Source: an uncultured Pseudomonadales bacterium (GTDB lineage: Bacteria > Pseudomonadota > Gammaproteobacteria > Pseudomonadales > IMCC2047). Taken from it: a stretch of 21,512 nucleotides of DNA. The notes under the pieces were generated by a model. It made no database searches. It was given only the letters and a program-made list of their open reading frames with translations, and was not told the origin of the DNA. The DNA is taken from positions 1 through 21,512 of the forward strand of contig CAMYKE010000023.1 in assembly GCA_947258895.1 (NCBI GenBank). The letters run 5' to 3'. Position 1 is the stretch's first letter, and each line of letters begins with the position of its first letter. Shown here in pieces: positions 8,909-16,286 of the stretch. Both the position numbers and the translations under genes were made by a program.

Positions 8909-9379
8909 ATGATCGATCAGTCTAATCGTACTGGCACTGACCGGCGTGCTCAATCGCTGGCAGATATCAATTCGTTGGTATCCTCGCGTTCCGAAGCGCT
9001 GTCCCTTTACTCGGGACTGGCCGCCCATCGGCCATTTAACCAAAACGCCAATTTTAGCAATGAGTTGAAGCACTTCTGCGAAGCCCTGATTGACTACACC
9101 GCCAATGCCCATTTTCGGCTGTATCAGCATTTGGCTGAAAACAGGGAGCGCCGCCAGGCGGTGCTGAGGGTGGCAGATAACCTGTATCCGAAGATTGCGC
9201 AGACCACGGATGAAATCCTGGATTTTAACGAGCGCTATGGTGATGATCCGCAAACTGGTTTGCAAGTTCGCGCGATTGAGCAGGACCTGTCTCATTTGGG
9301 CGAAATCCTGGCGGACCGGATCGAGTGCGAAGACCAGGTCATCCAGGCATTGCGGAACCAGCGTCGCGCTGAACCATAG
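8909..9379 (+). CDS. rsd: anti-sigma-70 factor, Rsd/AlgQ family
   Basis: Rsd/AlgQ proteins bind region 4 of the housekeeping sigma factor and sequester it, favouring alternative sigma factors; in pseudomonads AlgQ also affects alginate and siderophore genes. The 156-residue, all-helical product matches the family in FCEALIDYTANAHFRLYQHL (relatives: FCE/FCQ..L.DY.SAGHF.VYE), LYPKIAQTTDEILDFNERY and LSHLGEILADRIECEDQVI. The family's usual AGHF reads NAHF here, a mild change. The ATG at 8909 is supported by AGGA at 8893, rather far away. It is alone on its transcript, with a promoter candidate at 8790-8817 and a convergent neighbour, hspQ. The symbol follows E. coli; algQ would be equally fair. 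Confidence 0.85.
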   Translation: MIDQSNRTGTDRRAQSLADINSLVSSRSEALSLYSGLAAHRPFNQNANFSNELKHFCEALIDYTANAHFRLYQHLAENRERRQAVLRVADNLYPKIAQTTDEILDFNERYGDDPQTGLQVRAIEQDLSHLGEILADRIECEDQVIQALRNQRRAEP

Positions 9380-9387
9380 CGGCATGA

Positions 9388-9415
9388 AACCGGAGCGGCG
9401 CAACCGGAGCGGCGC
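9388..9415 (+). repeat. perfect 14-nt tandem duplication after rsd
   Basis: AACCGGAGCGGCGC occurs twice head to tail (9388-9401 and 9402-9415) just after the rsd stop and before the convergent hspQ end. It is followed by a GCGCC-GTT-GGCGC stem. It is probably a replication-slippage duplication in untranslated DNA. Confidence 0.75.
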
Positions 9416-9448
9416 TGTGCCTGGCGCCGTTGGCGCGCACGTCACCAG

Positions 9449-9802
9449 TTAATTGGATTTACTGGCGCCAATCAGGTAGCGGCCATTCTCGAAGGCCGCA
9501 AAGTAGTCATCAATATCAGGATGATTGACGGGTTCTGCTTCCAGGTAAGGTTCCAGGTTTTGTTCTGCCACATAGGTCTCGTGGTTGGAGTTATGAACCA
9601 GTACCCGGTACCAGGGGCGATCCTTGGGTGGTCGGCTTTTGGCCATCATTTCGTACCAGTCCTCACTCAGCATGAAACTCGGATCCACATCGATTATTAC
9701 TCCACGATAATCGAACAAGCGGTGCTTGATTAGCTGGCCCACGAAAAAGCTGGCGCTTTCTACCACCGGCACGCATCCGCCAGGATGGGCCAACGCGAGC
9801 AC
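9449..9802 (-). CDS. hspQ: heat-shock protein HspQ (YccV / hemimethylated-DNA-binding family)
   Basis: HspQ is a small cytoplasmic protein that in enterobacteria acts as a specificity factor for Lon protease and was earlier described as binding hemimethylated DNA. The family core is clear: FFVGQLIKHRLFDYRGVIID, VDPSFMLSEDWYEMMAKSRP, PKDRPWYRVLVHNSNHETYV, AEQNLEPYLEAEPVNHPDID and a short tail. No ATG exists upstream of the core. In-frame GTG codons lie at 9802, 9772 and 9766. The last gives 105 residues, equal to E. coli HspQ, and has GGCGGA nine nt upstream, so the true start may be 9766 rather than the reported 9802. It is transcribed leftward and convergent with rsd. Its upstream DNA holds the mini-element at 9934-10097. 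Confidence 0.88.
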   Translation of the reverse strand: MLALAHPGGCVPVVESASFFVGQLIKHRLFDYRGVIIDVDPSFMLSEDWYEMMAKSRPPKDRPWYRVLVHNSNHETYVAEQNLEPYLEAEPVNHPDIDDYFAAFENGRYLIGASKSN

Positions 9803-9933
9803 ACTACCGGGTAGCTTCCTGCTTTCAAGTAAACACCTGTTATCATAGTCTTGATTGATTGTATTTTATGCTGAACCGCACTGGTATTGCTACCTGGCAT
9901 CGGTTCGCAGGTCGTCGCAACACAACGGTTTCC

Positions 9934-10097
9934 AGCAGTTTGTCGAACTTGGGATTAATCTACTGCGAAAAAGCCGAAGTTGGCCAGATTCTCCGATCAT
10001 CCTCGTTACATAGCACAGTATTCACCTCATATGATCGGTACATCTGCCTCAATTCGGACATTTCCTCGCTACGATCACCTAAGTCCGACAAACTGCT
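9934..10097. mobile_element. 164-bp palindromic mini-element (MITE-like) without coding capacity
   Basis: The outer 67 nt at each end are inverted copies of each other: 9934-10000 against the reverse complement of 10031-10097, aligned without gaps, 43 of 67 identical by my count. The outermost 12 nt are perfect (AGCAGTTTGTCG / CGACAAACTGCT) and 18 of the outer 20 match. Further conserved blocks are CCGAA and CAGAT, then CCGATCAT at the inner edge, with a 30-nt centre between the arms. Each arm also repeats itself at about 31-nt spacing (left: CGAACTTGG then CGAAGTTGG; right: TGTCGGACTT then TGTCCGAATT). Paired internal sites at both ends resemble transposase-binding sites of DDE elements such as the IS21 family; the family is inference. 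No target-site duplication is obvious. The right end supplies the stop codon of the DUF503 gene. Confidence 0.65.
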
Positions 10098-10374
10098 AAA
10101 TTGATTCTCGCCGGATGTCCGTCACGATAGCATCCAGTTGTTGCAGCGTGGCTTCGATACCATTGATCGCCTTGTCCAGGTCTTTGGCGTTCTTTGTCAG
10201 TACTACGAAGGCCCATTGCGCCTGACTTTTCTCATCGCGAAAACCCGTTTCACACAGTGCGATGTTTTCTCGCTTGCCCAGTTTTCCCCTTAGCGGGGCA
10301 AGACGGCTGCGCTTTTCCTTGAGAGATTTGCAACCGGCCAATCGGAATTGTACGCGGAGCAACGAGATGTTCAA
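10096..10374 (-). CDS. DUF503 / YlxP-like small protein
   Basis: Small cytoplasmic protein of the DUF503 family, 92 residues; the function of the family is not established. The opening NISLLRVQFRLAGCKSLKEK followed by RSRLAPLRGKL matches the family signature (LLRV..HLP...SLKDKR..L..L..RL), and WAFVVLTKNAKDLDKAINGI matches its second half. The start codon is TTG (10374), with no better alternative and no clear ribosome-binding site. The gene begins 19 bp after the end of prc, so the two probably share a leftward transcript and translation may be coupled. The TAG stop is completed by the AG that forms the edge of the palindromic element at 9934-10097, so the C-terminus may have been trimmed or changed by a few residues. 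Confidence 0.8.
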   Translation of the reverse strand: MNISLLRVQFRLAGCKSLKEKRSRLAPLRGKLGKRENIALCETGFRDEKSQAQWAFVVLTKNAKDLDKAINGIEATLQQLDAIVTDIRRESI

Positions 10375-10393
10375 GGTTTTGGCGCGGCGATTA

Positions 10394-12471
10394 TCAGTGC
10401 TTGGCGACCTGCGCGCGTGACAGTCTAATCAGGTCGGCGAGGATATTCCCGCCTTCAACCATGTAGGCATCCGGCGCTTCGTCTTCCTCCGCATCCTCCT
10501 CTGAGGCATCCTCGTCCTCGTCTTCATCGGGTTCCAGTTCCTTGACATCCGTCAGCAACTCTTCGCCTTTGGCGAGGCGGCGTTTATTCTCCATTGCCAG
10601 CAAGCTCGCGTCGGATGCTTTCTTCTCCGCAAGCCGGGTTTTCTCATTCAATGATATATGGGTCTTGCTCCGGTTTTCCTCCATTCGCTTGATCTGTGCG
10701 AGGCGAAACTGGTAATCGGGTTCGTTCAGAATACGGGCCGCGTGGCGCGTCTCGAGCTCCTTGATGTAAGGGGAAATGGCACCTGTTTTCTGGTGCAATA
10801 CCGGCCGGATGGTATCCCACAGGAGGGCCTCTTCCAGCGAGTCTTCACCTATTTCGGTCAGGTCGAACATGGGAGGCAACTGGACATCGGGAATAATTCC
10901 CTGGTGCTGGGTGCTCTCACCGGAAATACGGTAAAACTTCGCCTGGGTGATCTTCAGTTGACCCTTCTGCACCGGTAGCAGGGTCTGGACGGTGCCCTTG
11001 CCGAAGGTCTGGCCCCCGATCACTATGCCGCGCTGGTAGTCCTGGATGGCACCGGCAAAAATTTCTGATGCCGAGGCGCTCAGACGATTGACGAGCACTG
11101 CGAGTGGGCCGTCATAGGCGATTTCCGGATCCGAATCGGTGAAGATTTTTACCCGGCCCTGCGCGTTGCGCACCTGCACGGTCGCGCCGGTTTTGATAAA
11201 TAGTCCGGTGAGCGCGTTTGCCTCATTCAGCGACCCGCCACCGTTGTTGCGCAGGTCGATGATGACCCCGTCGACCTTCTCCTTTTTCAGTTCCTGAAGC
11301 AACTTGCGCACGTCGCGGGTGGTGCTCTTGTAGTTCGGGTCGCCCGCCTGGTACGCCTCGAAATCCGCGTAGAAGGTGGGGATTTCGATCACCCCAAACC
11401 TGTTACGTGCATTTTCCGGCCCGATTTCAATGATTTTTTTCTTGGGAGCCTGTTCTTCCAGTTGCACCCGATTGCGTACAATCGCGACCTCGGTGGTTTG
11501 CTCATCACTTTCCGCGTCCTTGGGGATGACCTCCAGGCGCACCCTGGTTCCTTTGGGGCCGCGAATCAGGTCAACGACCTCATCCAGCCGCCAGCCTATT
11601 ACGTCGACCATCTCGCCGTCTTCCTGGGCTACCCCGATAATGCGGTCGGTGGGGTGTAGCTGCTTGGTCAGGTCGGCCGGCCCGCCCGGTACCAGGCGCA
11701 CCACCTTGGTGTATTCCTGGTCCAACTGCAGCACCGCCCCGATATGTTGATGTTGAAGTTTTCGGAGCGGCGGGGCGCGAAGTATTCGGTATGCGGGTCG
11801 TAACTCTGGGCTACGACATTCATGTAGATCTGGAATGCGTCCTCGATGCGGGTCTGGTTCAGGCGCTTGAGCTGATTCCGATAGCGCTTCAGCAGTAATT
11901 CCTGGATCTCGTCTTCGGGCTTTTCCGTTAGCCGCAAATTCAGGATTGCACTTTTCAGGCGTTTGCGCCAGATATCATCAAGCTCGCCGCTGGTGGTCAC
12001 CCAGGGCGCTTCGCTGCGATCCGCTGCGAGCGATTCATCGACACTAAAATCAATATCATCCAGGCCGTCTTCAACGTCGGCGATCAGCTGATTCAGGCGC
12101 TTTTCGACCTGCCCTTGGAAGCGGCTGAAAATCCGGAATGCCACCGTAAGGTCTCCCCTGTTGAGGGCGTTATCAAGGGAATAGCGGTGTCTGTCAAACG
12201 AATCGACATCACCCTGCAGCAAGTAAATCCGCTGTGGATCCAGTTCTGCGAGATACCTGTCAAAAAGTTTGCTGGAAAATTCGTTGTCGATACTTATATA
12301 ACGATAATGATTCAGTTTGAGCTGGTTTACGATTTCGATGCTGGTCTGGCGCAGGCCCGGATTGGTTTCGAAGGACGCCACCGCATTAGCCTGGGATATC
12401 GCAAGTACAAGTAGCGCGAGTATCGCCAGCGGAGCAGAGAACAATTTTGTATTCAAGGTAAATATAACCAT
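10394..12471 (-). pseudogene. prc: tail-specific protease Prc (CtpA family, S41), broken by a frameshifting deletion
   Basis: Prc is a periplasmic serine protease that degrades proteins with apolar C-termini and, in E. coli, turns over the cell-wall hydrolase MepS. The first frame runs from ATG 12471: signal peptide (LAILALLVLAISQANA), the N-terminal domain ending DPHTEYFAPRRSENFNINIS, then nonsense to a stop at 11668. The second frame resumes at about 11743 with IGAVLQLDQEY and continues through PDZ, DVIGWRLDEVVDLIRGPKGT, catalytic SASASEIFAGA and FGKGTVQ (Ser/Lys dyad intact), and an acidic tail (DEDEDEDASEEDAEEDE) to 10394. Relatives read SLSLEGIGAVLQ at the junction, so about six residues and the frame are lost. 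Adding 19 nt restores an open length of 699 codons, normal for Prc. Full-length product cannot be made without correction; an assembly error is the alternative. Confidence 0.85.
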
Positions 12472-12501
12472 ATTTGAGGTTCCAGTAGAGCTTGTGCTCG
12501 C

Positions 12502-12515
12502 GCTACAATAGCGCC
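12502..12515 (+). promoter_or_regulatory. candidate -10/discriminator upstream of the FKBP gene
   Basis: GCTACAATAGCGCC contains the -10-like TACAAT (12504-12509) and a GC-rich discriminator. The same 14 bases occur at the rsd promoter (8810-8823). No convincing -35 box lies at 16-18 nt, and the leader to the FKBP start would be about 205 nt, so the call is weak. Confidence 0.25.
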
Positions 12516-12721
12516 ACCGCACGCCCCCGTACAGCGTTAAGCTCGCTGTGGGCTTGTAATCCTATGGACTGTCGCTCGTGTGCTGAGTTCCTCCACCGCA
12601 ATTTTCAGCAAACCAAAGATGCCTGCGAGTCAGCGTTACAGCCACTAATCCGGCCAGTGCCGAAGGTGATGCAGCTCCATTTATCGATATTTTGCACAAA
12701 CTTAGTTTAGGAAACAAATTT

Positions 12722-13501
12722 ATGGCCCGTTTTATTTCTTTATCAATATTGTTATTGGCATTTGGGTTGACCGGCTGTGACACGCAGCCGGATTCAAAAG
12801 GGGAGGCCGGACAGGAAGACTCGAGCACCGGTTTGGAGACTGATTCTCAAAAACTGAGCTACGGGCTGGGTATGAATATCGGTTTTGGCATGGCACAGCA
12901 GGGAATACCGGATCTTGACAGCGTGGCACTGGCAGAAGGCATTAGTGATGCGCTCAACGGCATCGAGCCACGGGTAACCCAGGAAGAGCTGCAGCTGGTG
13001 ATCACCCGAGTCCGCGAAAAGGAAATGGCCAAAATGGCCGCGCTGACTGAGGAGAATGCCAGGCAAGGCGCTATTTTCATGGCCGAAAATGGCAAACGCG
13101 AGGGAGTGATCAGTACCGAATCCGGACTCCAGTATGAAGTGATCAGTTCCGGTGAGGGCGAGTCCCCCACCGCCGAGAGCGTGGTCAAAACCCACTACCG
13201 CGGCACCCTGATCGATGGTAGCGAATTCGATAGCTCGCTGGATGGCGAGCCGGCGGAGTTTGCCCTCAACCGGGTGATCCCCGGCTGGACCGAAGCGTTA
13301 CAACTAATGAAGGTCGGTGACAAGTGGAAGTTGTTCCTGCCAGCGGATCTCGCCTATGGCCCGCAGAGCCCCGGGCCCGGTATTCCGCCGAACTCCACCC
13401 TGATATTCGAGATCGAATTGCTGGAAGTGGTCAAACTCGACGAGGAACAGCTTTCCAGCGAAGAAATCGATAGTGAAAGTGCTGAAAAAACAGATGGATA
13501 G
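12722..13501 (+). CDS. FKBP-type peptidyl-prolyl isomerase, lipoprotein (FkpA/FklB/Mip-like)
   Basis: Cis-trans prolyl isomerase and probable folding helper in the cell envelope. The 259-residue product has a lipoprotein signal (LLLAFGLTGC, lipidated Cys19). A helical dimerisation domain follows at about residues 38-125 (LSYGLGMNIGFGMAQQGI, DALNGIEPRVTQEE). The C-terminal FKBP domain is at about 140-240, with SGLQYEVI, VVKTHYRGTLIDGSEFDSSL, NRVIPGWTEALQLMKVGDKW, LAYGPQSPGPGIPPNSTLIF and EIELLEV; an acidic tail ends the protein. Asp at position +2 after the Cys would, by enterobacterial rules, favour the inner membrane; whether that holds here is unknown. The ATG at 12722 has TTAGGA upstream; the open frame before it is spurious. 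It is divergent from prc across 250 bp and 27 bp before apeB. Confidence 0.92.
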   Translation: MARFISLSILLLAFGLTGCDTQPDSKGEAGQEDSSTGLETDSQKLSYGLGMNIGFGMAQQGIPDLDSVALAEGISDALNGIEPRVTQEELQLVITRVREKEMAKMAALTEENARQGAIFMAENGKREGVISTESGLQYEVISSGEGESPTAESVVKTHYRGTLIDGSEFDSSLDGEPAEFALNRVIPGWTEALQLMKVGDKWKLFLPADLAYGPQSPGPGIPPNSTLIFEIELLEVVKLDEEQLSSEEIDSESAEKTDG

Positions 13502-13528
13502 CTAGTTAACTTGAAGTAAATTCTTGTT

Positions 13529-14836
13529 ATGGATGAGGTCCGACTGAATCAGGGCTTGCTGGATTTCCTGCAAGCATCACCGACGCCGTTTCATGCCACG
13601 CGGCAGATCGCCGGGGCATTGGAGGCGAGGGGCTATGTGCGTCTCCAGGAAACCGATGCGTGGACTGTAGAGAGTGGCGGCAGCTACTACGTCACGCGTA
13701 ATGAGTCTTCGATCATCGCGTTTCGAATGGGTCACGCGCCGCTGGCTCAGGCGGGTTTGCGCATGATCGGCGCCCACACCGACAGCCCGTGCCTGAAGGT
13801 CAAACCGAATCCGGAGATTATCACTGGCGGCTATCAGCAGCTCGGTGTCGAGGTGTACGGTGGGGCGTTGCTGAACCCCTGGTTTGACCGTGACCTGTCG
13901 TTGGCCGGGCGGGTAACCTATCTCGACGGCGGTGGCGAAGTGTGCAACGCGCTGATTAATTTCGAGCGCCCGGTTGCCGTGATCCCCAGCCTGGCGATAC
14001 ATCTCGACCGTGAAGCGAATAACAATCGCACCGTCAATCCGCAGACCGACATGCCACCGCTGCTGGGGCTGGGCGAAGCCGAGCTTGAGTTCGATTTTCG
14101 CGACCTGCTGGCGCAGCAATGTGCCGCCCAGGGCGTTTCGGTAGAACGGGTGCTCGACTACGACCTGTTTTGTTACGACACCCAGCCCCCCGATATTATT
14201 GGCCTGAACAGCGAATTCATCTCCTCCGCGCGGCTCGACAATCTGTTGAGCTGTTATATCGGGGCGGCGGCACTGCTGGATTCCGATGCCGAGTTACCGG
14301 CGCTGCTGGTGTGTAACGATCACGAAGAAGTCGGCAGCGGTTCTGCCGCCGGCGCGCAGGGTAACTTCCTGAAATCGATGCTCCGGCGGGTGTGTGGCGG
14401 CGATGAGAACTATGGGCGCGCGATGAGTCGCTCGATGCTGGTATCGGTGGACAATGCCCACGGCATTCATCCAAATTATCGTGACAAATACGATGAAAAC
14501 CACGGCCCGCTGCTAAACCAGGGTCCAGTAATCAAAATCAACGCCAGGCAGCGTTACGCCACCAATAGTGAAACCAGCGCCCTGTTCCGGCTGATTTGCG
14601 AGGAAGCGGACGTGCCGGTGCAGAGCTTTGTCGTACGCAGTGACATGGCCTGCGGCTCCACGATAGGCCCCATCACCGCCGCGGAATTAGGCGTCGCGAC
14701 CCTCGACCTTGGCGTACCGACCTTCGCTATGCATTCCAGCCGCGAGCTGGCGGGTGCGCGCGACCCCTTCTACCTGTATCGCGCGTTGCAGCAATTCTGC
14801 AATCAGGAAATCCTGGCGGGCAATGGCTGGTTATGA
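13529..14836 (+). CDS. apeB: M18 family aminopeptidase ApeB
   Basis: Cytoplasmic dizinc aminopeptidase of family M18 (aspartyl aminopeptidase type), removing N-terminal, often acidic, residues from peptides. The 435-residue length is normal. Probable metal and catalytic residues are visible in order: GAHTDSPCLK (His83, Asp85), SARLDNL (Asp237), CNDHEEVGSGS (Glu266/Glu267), SVDNAHG (Asp308) and the terminal TFAMHSSRELAG (His402). DMACGSTIGP and YGGALLNPWFDRDLSLAGRV are further family signatures. The start MDEVRLNQGLLDFLQASPTP fits the family, although the ribosome-binding site is weak. It follows the FKBP lipoprotein gene by 27 bp and probably shares its transcript; the two products act in different compartments, so the pairing need not be functional. 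Confidence 0.95.
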   Translation: MDEVRLNQGLLDFLQASPTPFHATRQIAGALEARGYVRLQETDAWTVESGGSYYVTRNESSIIAFRMGHAPLAQAGLRMIGAHTDSPCLKVKPNPEIITGGYQQLGVEVYGGALLNPWFDRDLSLAGRVTYLDGGGEVCNALINFERPVAVIPSLAIHLDREANNNRTVNPQTDMPPLLGLGEAELEFDFRDLLAQQCAAQGVSVERVLDYDLFCYDTQPPDIIGLNSEFISSARLDNLLSCYIGAAALLDSDAELPALLVCNDHEEVGSGSAAGAQGNFLKSMLRRVCGGDENYGRAMSRSMLVSVDNAHGIHPNYRDKYDENHGPLLNQGPVIKINARQRYATNSETSALFRLICEEADVPVQSFVVRSDMACGSTIGPITAAELGVATLDLGVPTFAMHSSRELAGARDPFYLYRALQQFCNQEILAGNGWL

Positions 14837-14903
14837 TTCGGCGGGTATAACTACAGGGTGAATAGAAGCGCCGTCCTTGTTTTACGTAACCAGTGGCGCC
14901 GTG

Positions 14904-15572
14904 ATGAAAGACTTTAACTGGATATACGAGCATGCGCTGGCGCGCAAGGGAGACCAGCAAGCCCTGGAGGCGCTGTTGCCTGTAGCGAAAACAAGCGCGC
15001 AATTGGCGGTGCTTGGCGATGACCGCTACCTGTCCGCGATGTCACTGCGCATTTTCCGGGCGGGTCTGAAGCACTCGATGGTCGATGCCCGCTGGCCGGC
15101 TTTCGAGGAAGTGTTCTTCGGTTTCAACCCGGCGAAGCTGGTGTTGCTCAGTGACGAAGCGCTGGAGCGCACATTGCACGATGAACGCCTGATTCGTCAT
15201 TGGGGCAAGATAAAATCGATCCGCAGCAACGCCCGGATGATCAGCGAACTCTCCAACCAGCATGGCGGATTTGGCCGCTTCCTGGCGAATTGGCCCGGTG
15301 AAGATATTGTCGGGCTGTGGCAACTACTCGCCAAACAGGGACAGCAACTGGGCGGCAAATCGGCGCCGTATTTTCTGCGCATGGTGGGCAAGGACACCTT
15401 TTTACTGACCGGTGACGTAATCGCCGCACTCGTTGCGCAGGGTATCGTCGATAGAAAGGTCACCAGTAAAGCCGAGCTTAAAGCGGTGCAGGATGCGTTC
15501 AATCAATGGCAAATGCAGAGCGGCAGGCCACTGTGCCAAATCAGCCGCCTGCTTGCATTTGCTGTGGACTAG
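14904..15572 (+). CDS. divergent DNA-3-methyladenine glycosylase I (Tag)-family protein
   Basis: Helical protein of 222 residues related to Tag, which excises 3-methyladenine from alkylated DNA. The relationship shows in WPAFEEVFFGFNPAKLVLLS (E. coli Tag: ENYRACFHQFDPVKVAAM) and in DERLIRHWGKIKSIRSNAR (Tag: DAGIIRHRGKIQAIIGNAR). From my memory of E. coli Tag, an ungapped alignment puts Arg at the pocket position Glu38 and His at Trp46. The zinc-binding Cys/His pairs at the N- and C-termini of Tag are absent. Similar proteins with the wording FRAGLKHSMVDARWP are common in gammaproteobacteria, so this is a conserved subfamily rather than decay. Its substrate is unknown. ATG 14904 (MKDFNWIYEHAL) is preferred to an in-frame TTG at 14877. 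It follows apeB by 67 bp. Confidence 0.8.
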   Translation: MKDFNWIYEHALARKGDQQALEALLPVAKTSAQLAVLGDDRYLSAMSLRIFRAGLKHSMVDARWPAFEEVFFGFNPAKLVLLSDEALERTLHDERLIRHWGKIKSIRSNARMISELSNQHGGFGRFLANWPGEDIVGLWQLLAKQGQQLGGKSAPYFLRMVGKDTFLLTGDVIAALVAQGIVDRKVTSKAELKAVQDAFNQWQMQSGRPLCQISRLLAFAVD

Positions 15573-15623
15573 TCGGCACCTAGAAGAGTTTCGAAAAATT
15601 CTATGGATAAATAACCGCGCCGC

Positions 15624-15652
15624 TTGACCTTGTGCCGGATGGCCCCTAAAAT
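15624..15652 (+). promoter_or_regulatory. strong sigma-70 promoter of the tRNA-Glu gene
   Basis: TTGACC (15624-15629), a 17-nt spacer and TAAAAT (15647-15652) are followed by the GC-rich discriminator TCGCGCC. Both boxes match consensus 5/6. A stem TTTCGGG / CCCGAAA (15662-15681) lies in the leader before the tRNA at 15722. Confidence 0.8.
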
Positions 15653-15721
15653 TCGCGCCTCTTTCGGGGCTTGTCCCGAAATGACAGTTTCGCCGGGCGC
15701 GCGCTCCCGTGCACCGGAATT

Positions 15722-15797
15722 GTCCCCTTCGTCTAGTGGCCTAGGACACTGCCCTTTCACGGCGGTAACAGGGGTTCGAACCCCCTAGGGGACGCCA
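15722..15797 (+). tRNA. tRNA-Glu (anticodon UUC), CCA encoded
   Basis: 76 nt fold into a full cloverleaf. The acceptor arms GTCCCCT / AGGGGAC pair perfectly. The D arm contains TCTAGTGGCCTAGGA. The anticodon stem CTGCC / GGCGG carries the loop CTTTCAC with anticodon TTC. The T arm is GGGG-TTCGAAC-CCCC. Discriminator G and a genomic CCA follow. It is a single isolated tRNA gene with its own promoter and terminator, and I see no duplicated 3' end that would mark an integrated element. Confidence 0.98.
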
Positions 15798-15827
15798 TAC
15801 AGGCTACCGCCAGGTAGCATCAGCAAT

Positions 15828-15852
15828 AAGGGTGGCTTGGCTGCCCTTTTTT
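15828..15852 (+). terminator. Rho-independent terminator after tRNA-Glu
   Basis: Stem AAGGGTGGC / GCTGCCCTT (two wobble pairs), loop TTG, followed by TTTT. A separate perfect hairpin GCTACC-GCCA-GGTAGC at 15803-15818 sits between the CCA end and this terminator and may mark the 3' processing region. Confidence 0.8.
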
Positions 15853-16269
15853 GTGACCGCCATTTATGGGCCCGTCATCAACCGCTCCGGGTCGTGTATC
15901 GATTATTTCTATCGTTATTCGGAGCGTTGCTCTACCCAATTAAAGGCTGTTCACGCTGCGCGGGTGCGGGTGGCAACCTGGCCTGGTGAGCGCGCAGTGC
16001 GCGCAAAGTGCGGTAGCACGGATCAGATCTTGACGGCCCAAATGTTGCCGGTGCTACATTTTGGGGCGTAAACTGCGGCCCGTAAAACACGGGAAACGGC
16101 CTATTTACGGGGAAATTTGCGAGACCGGGCCCAGTGCCGCGGGCCCAGGGACCCTTCTGCACCATTTCGGAACACAAGCGATCGAAAAAGGACCCAAGAT
16201 GGGGCGGTTGCCATCGCCAGGGCTCCCGCCTCACGCGGTATCCTTCTGTTTTAACGCGGTAAAATTAAA
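15853..16269. other. intergenic region upstream of the sigma-54-driven porin
   Basis: No credible gene is seen: open frames here are short and lack ribosome-binding sites and family resemblance. Contents are a 7-bp inverted repeat GTAGCAC (16013-16019) / GTGCTAC (16051-16057), two copies of GGGCCCAG around 16126-16148, and an NtrC-like site (16158-16174, listed separately). The length suits an enhancer region looping to the sigma-54 promoter. Confidence 0.5.
16158..16174 (+). promoter_or_regulatory. candidate NtrC-binding site
   Basis: TGCACCA-TTT-CGGAACA compared with the NtrC consensus TGCACCA-N3-TGGTGCA: the left half is perfect and the right half matches 4 of 7. It sits about 110 bp upstream of the -24/-12 promoter, a usual enhancer distance. 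Confidence 0.4.
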
Positions 16270-16286
16270 TTGGCACGAATGGTGCA
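16270..16286 (+). promoter_or_regulatory. sigma-54 (RpoN) -24/-12 promoter for the porin-urt locus
   Basis: TTGGCACGAATGGTGCA matches the consensus YTGGCACGRNNNTTGCW at every defined position except one (G for T before TGC). GG and GC have the required spacing. It lies about 90 bp upstream of the porin ATG and requires an activator; NtrC is the natural candidate given the urea genes and the site at 16158. Confidence 0.8.

Noticed and set aside
9823..9829. CTTGAAA on the minus strand upstream of hspQ as a sigma-32 -35 box
   Set aside because: The only -10-like match (CCCGGTA) is 11 nt away, too close, and matches poorly, so a heat-shock promoter cannot be supported.
9859..10104. 81-codon plus-strand open frame between hspQ and the DUF503 gene
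   Set aside because: It runs across the palindromic mini-element, has no ribosome-binding site and resembles no known protein.
11668..11760. Programmed ribosomal frameshift in prc
   Set aside because: No slippery heptamer is present and about six conserved residues are missing at the junction, which indicates a deletion rather than recoding.
15722..15797. tRNA-Glu as an integration site of a genomic island
   Set aside because: No repeat of the tRNA 3' end, no integrase gene and no change in gene character is seen on either side.
15921..15945. GCTCTACCCAATTAAAGG as a reversed tRNA D-arm remnant
   Set aside because: The match is limited to a few bases and no acceptor, anticodon or T arm can be found around it.
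16013..16057. GTAGCAC / GTGCTAC inverted repeat as a regulator-binding site
   Set aside because: Arms of 7 bp spaced by 31 nt are too weak to assign; recorded only in the intergenic description.
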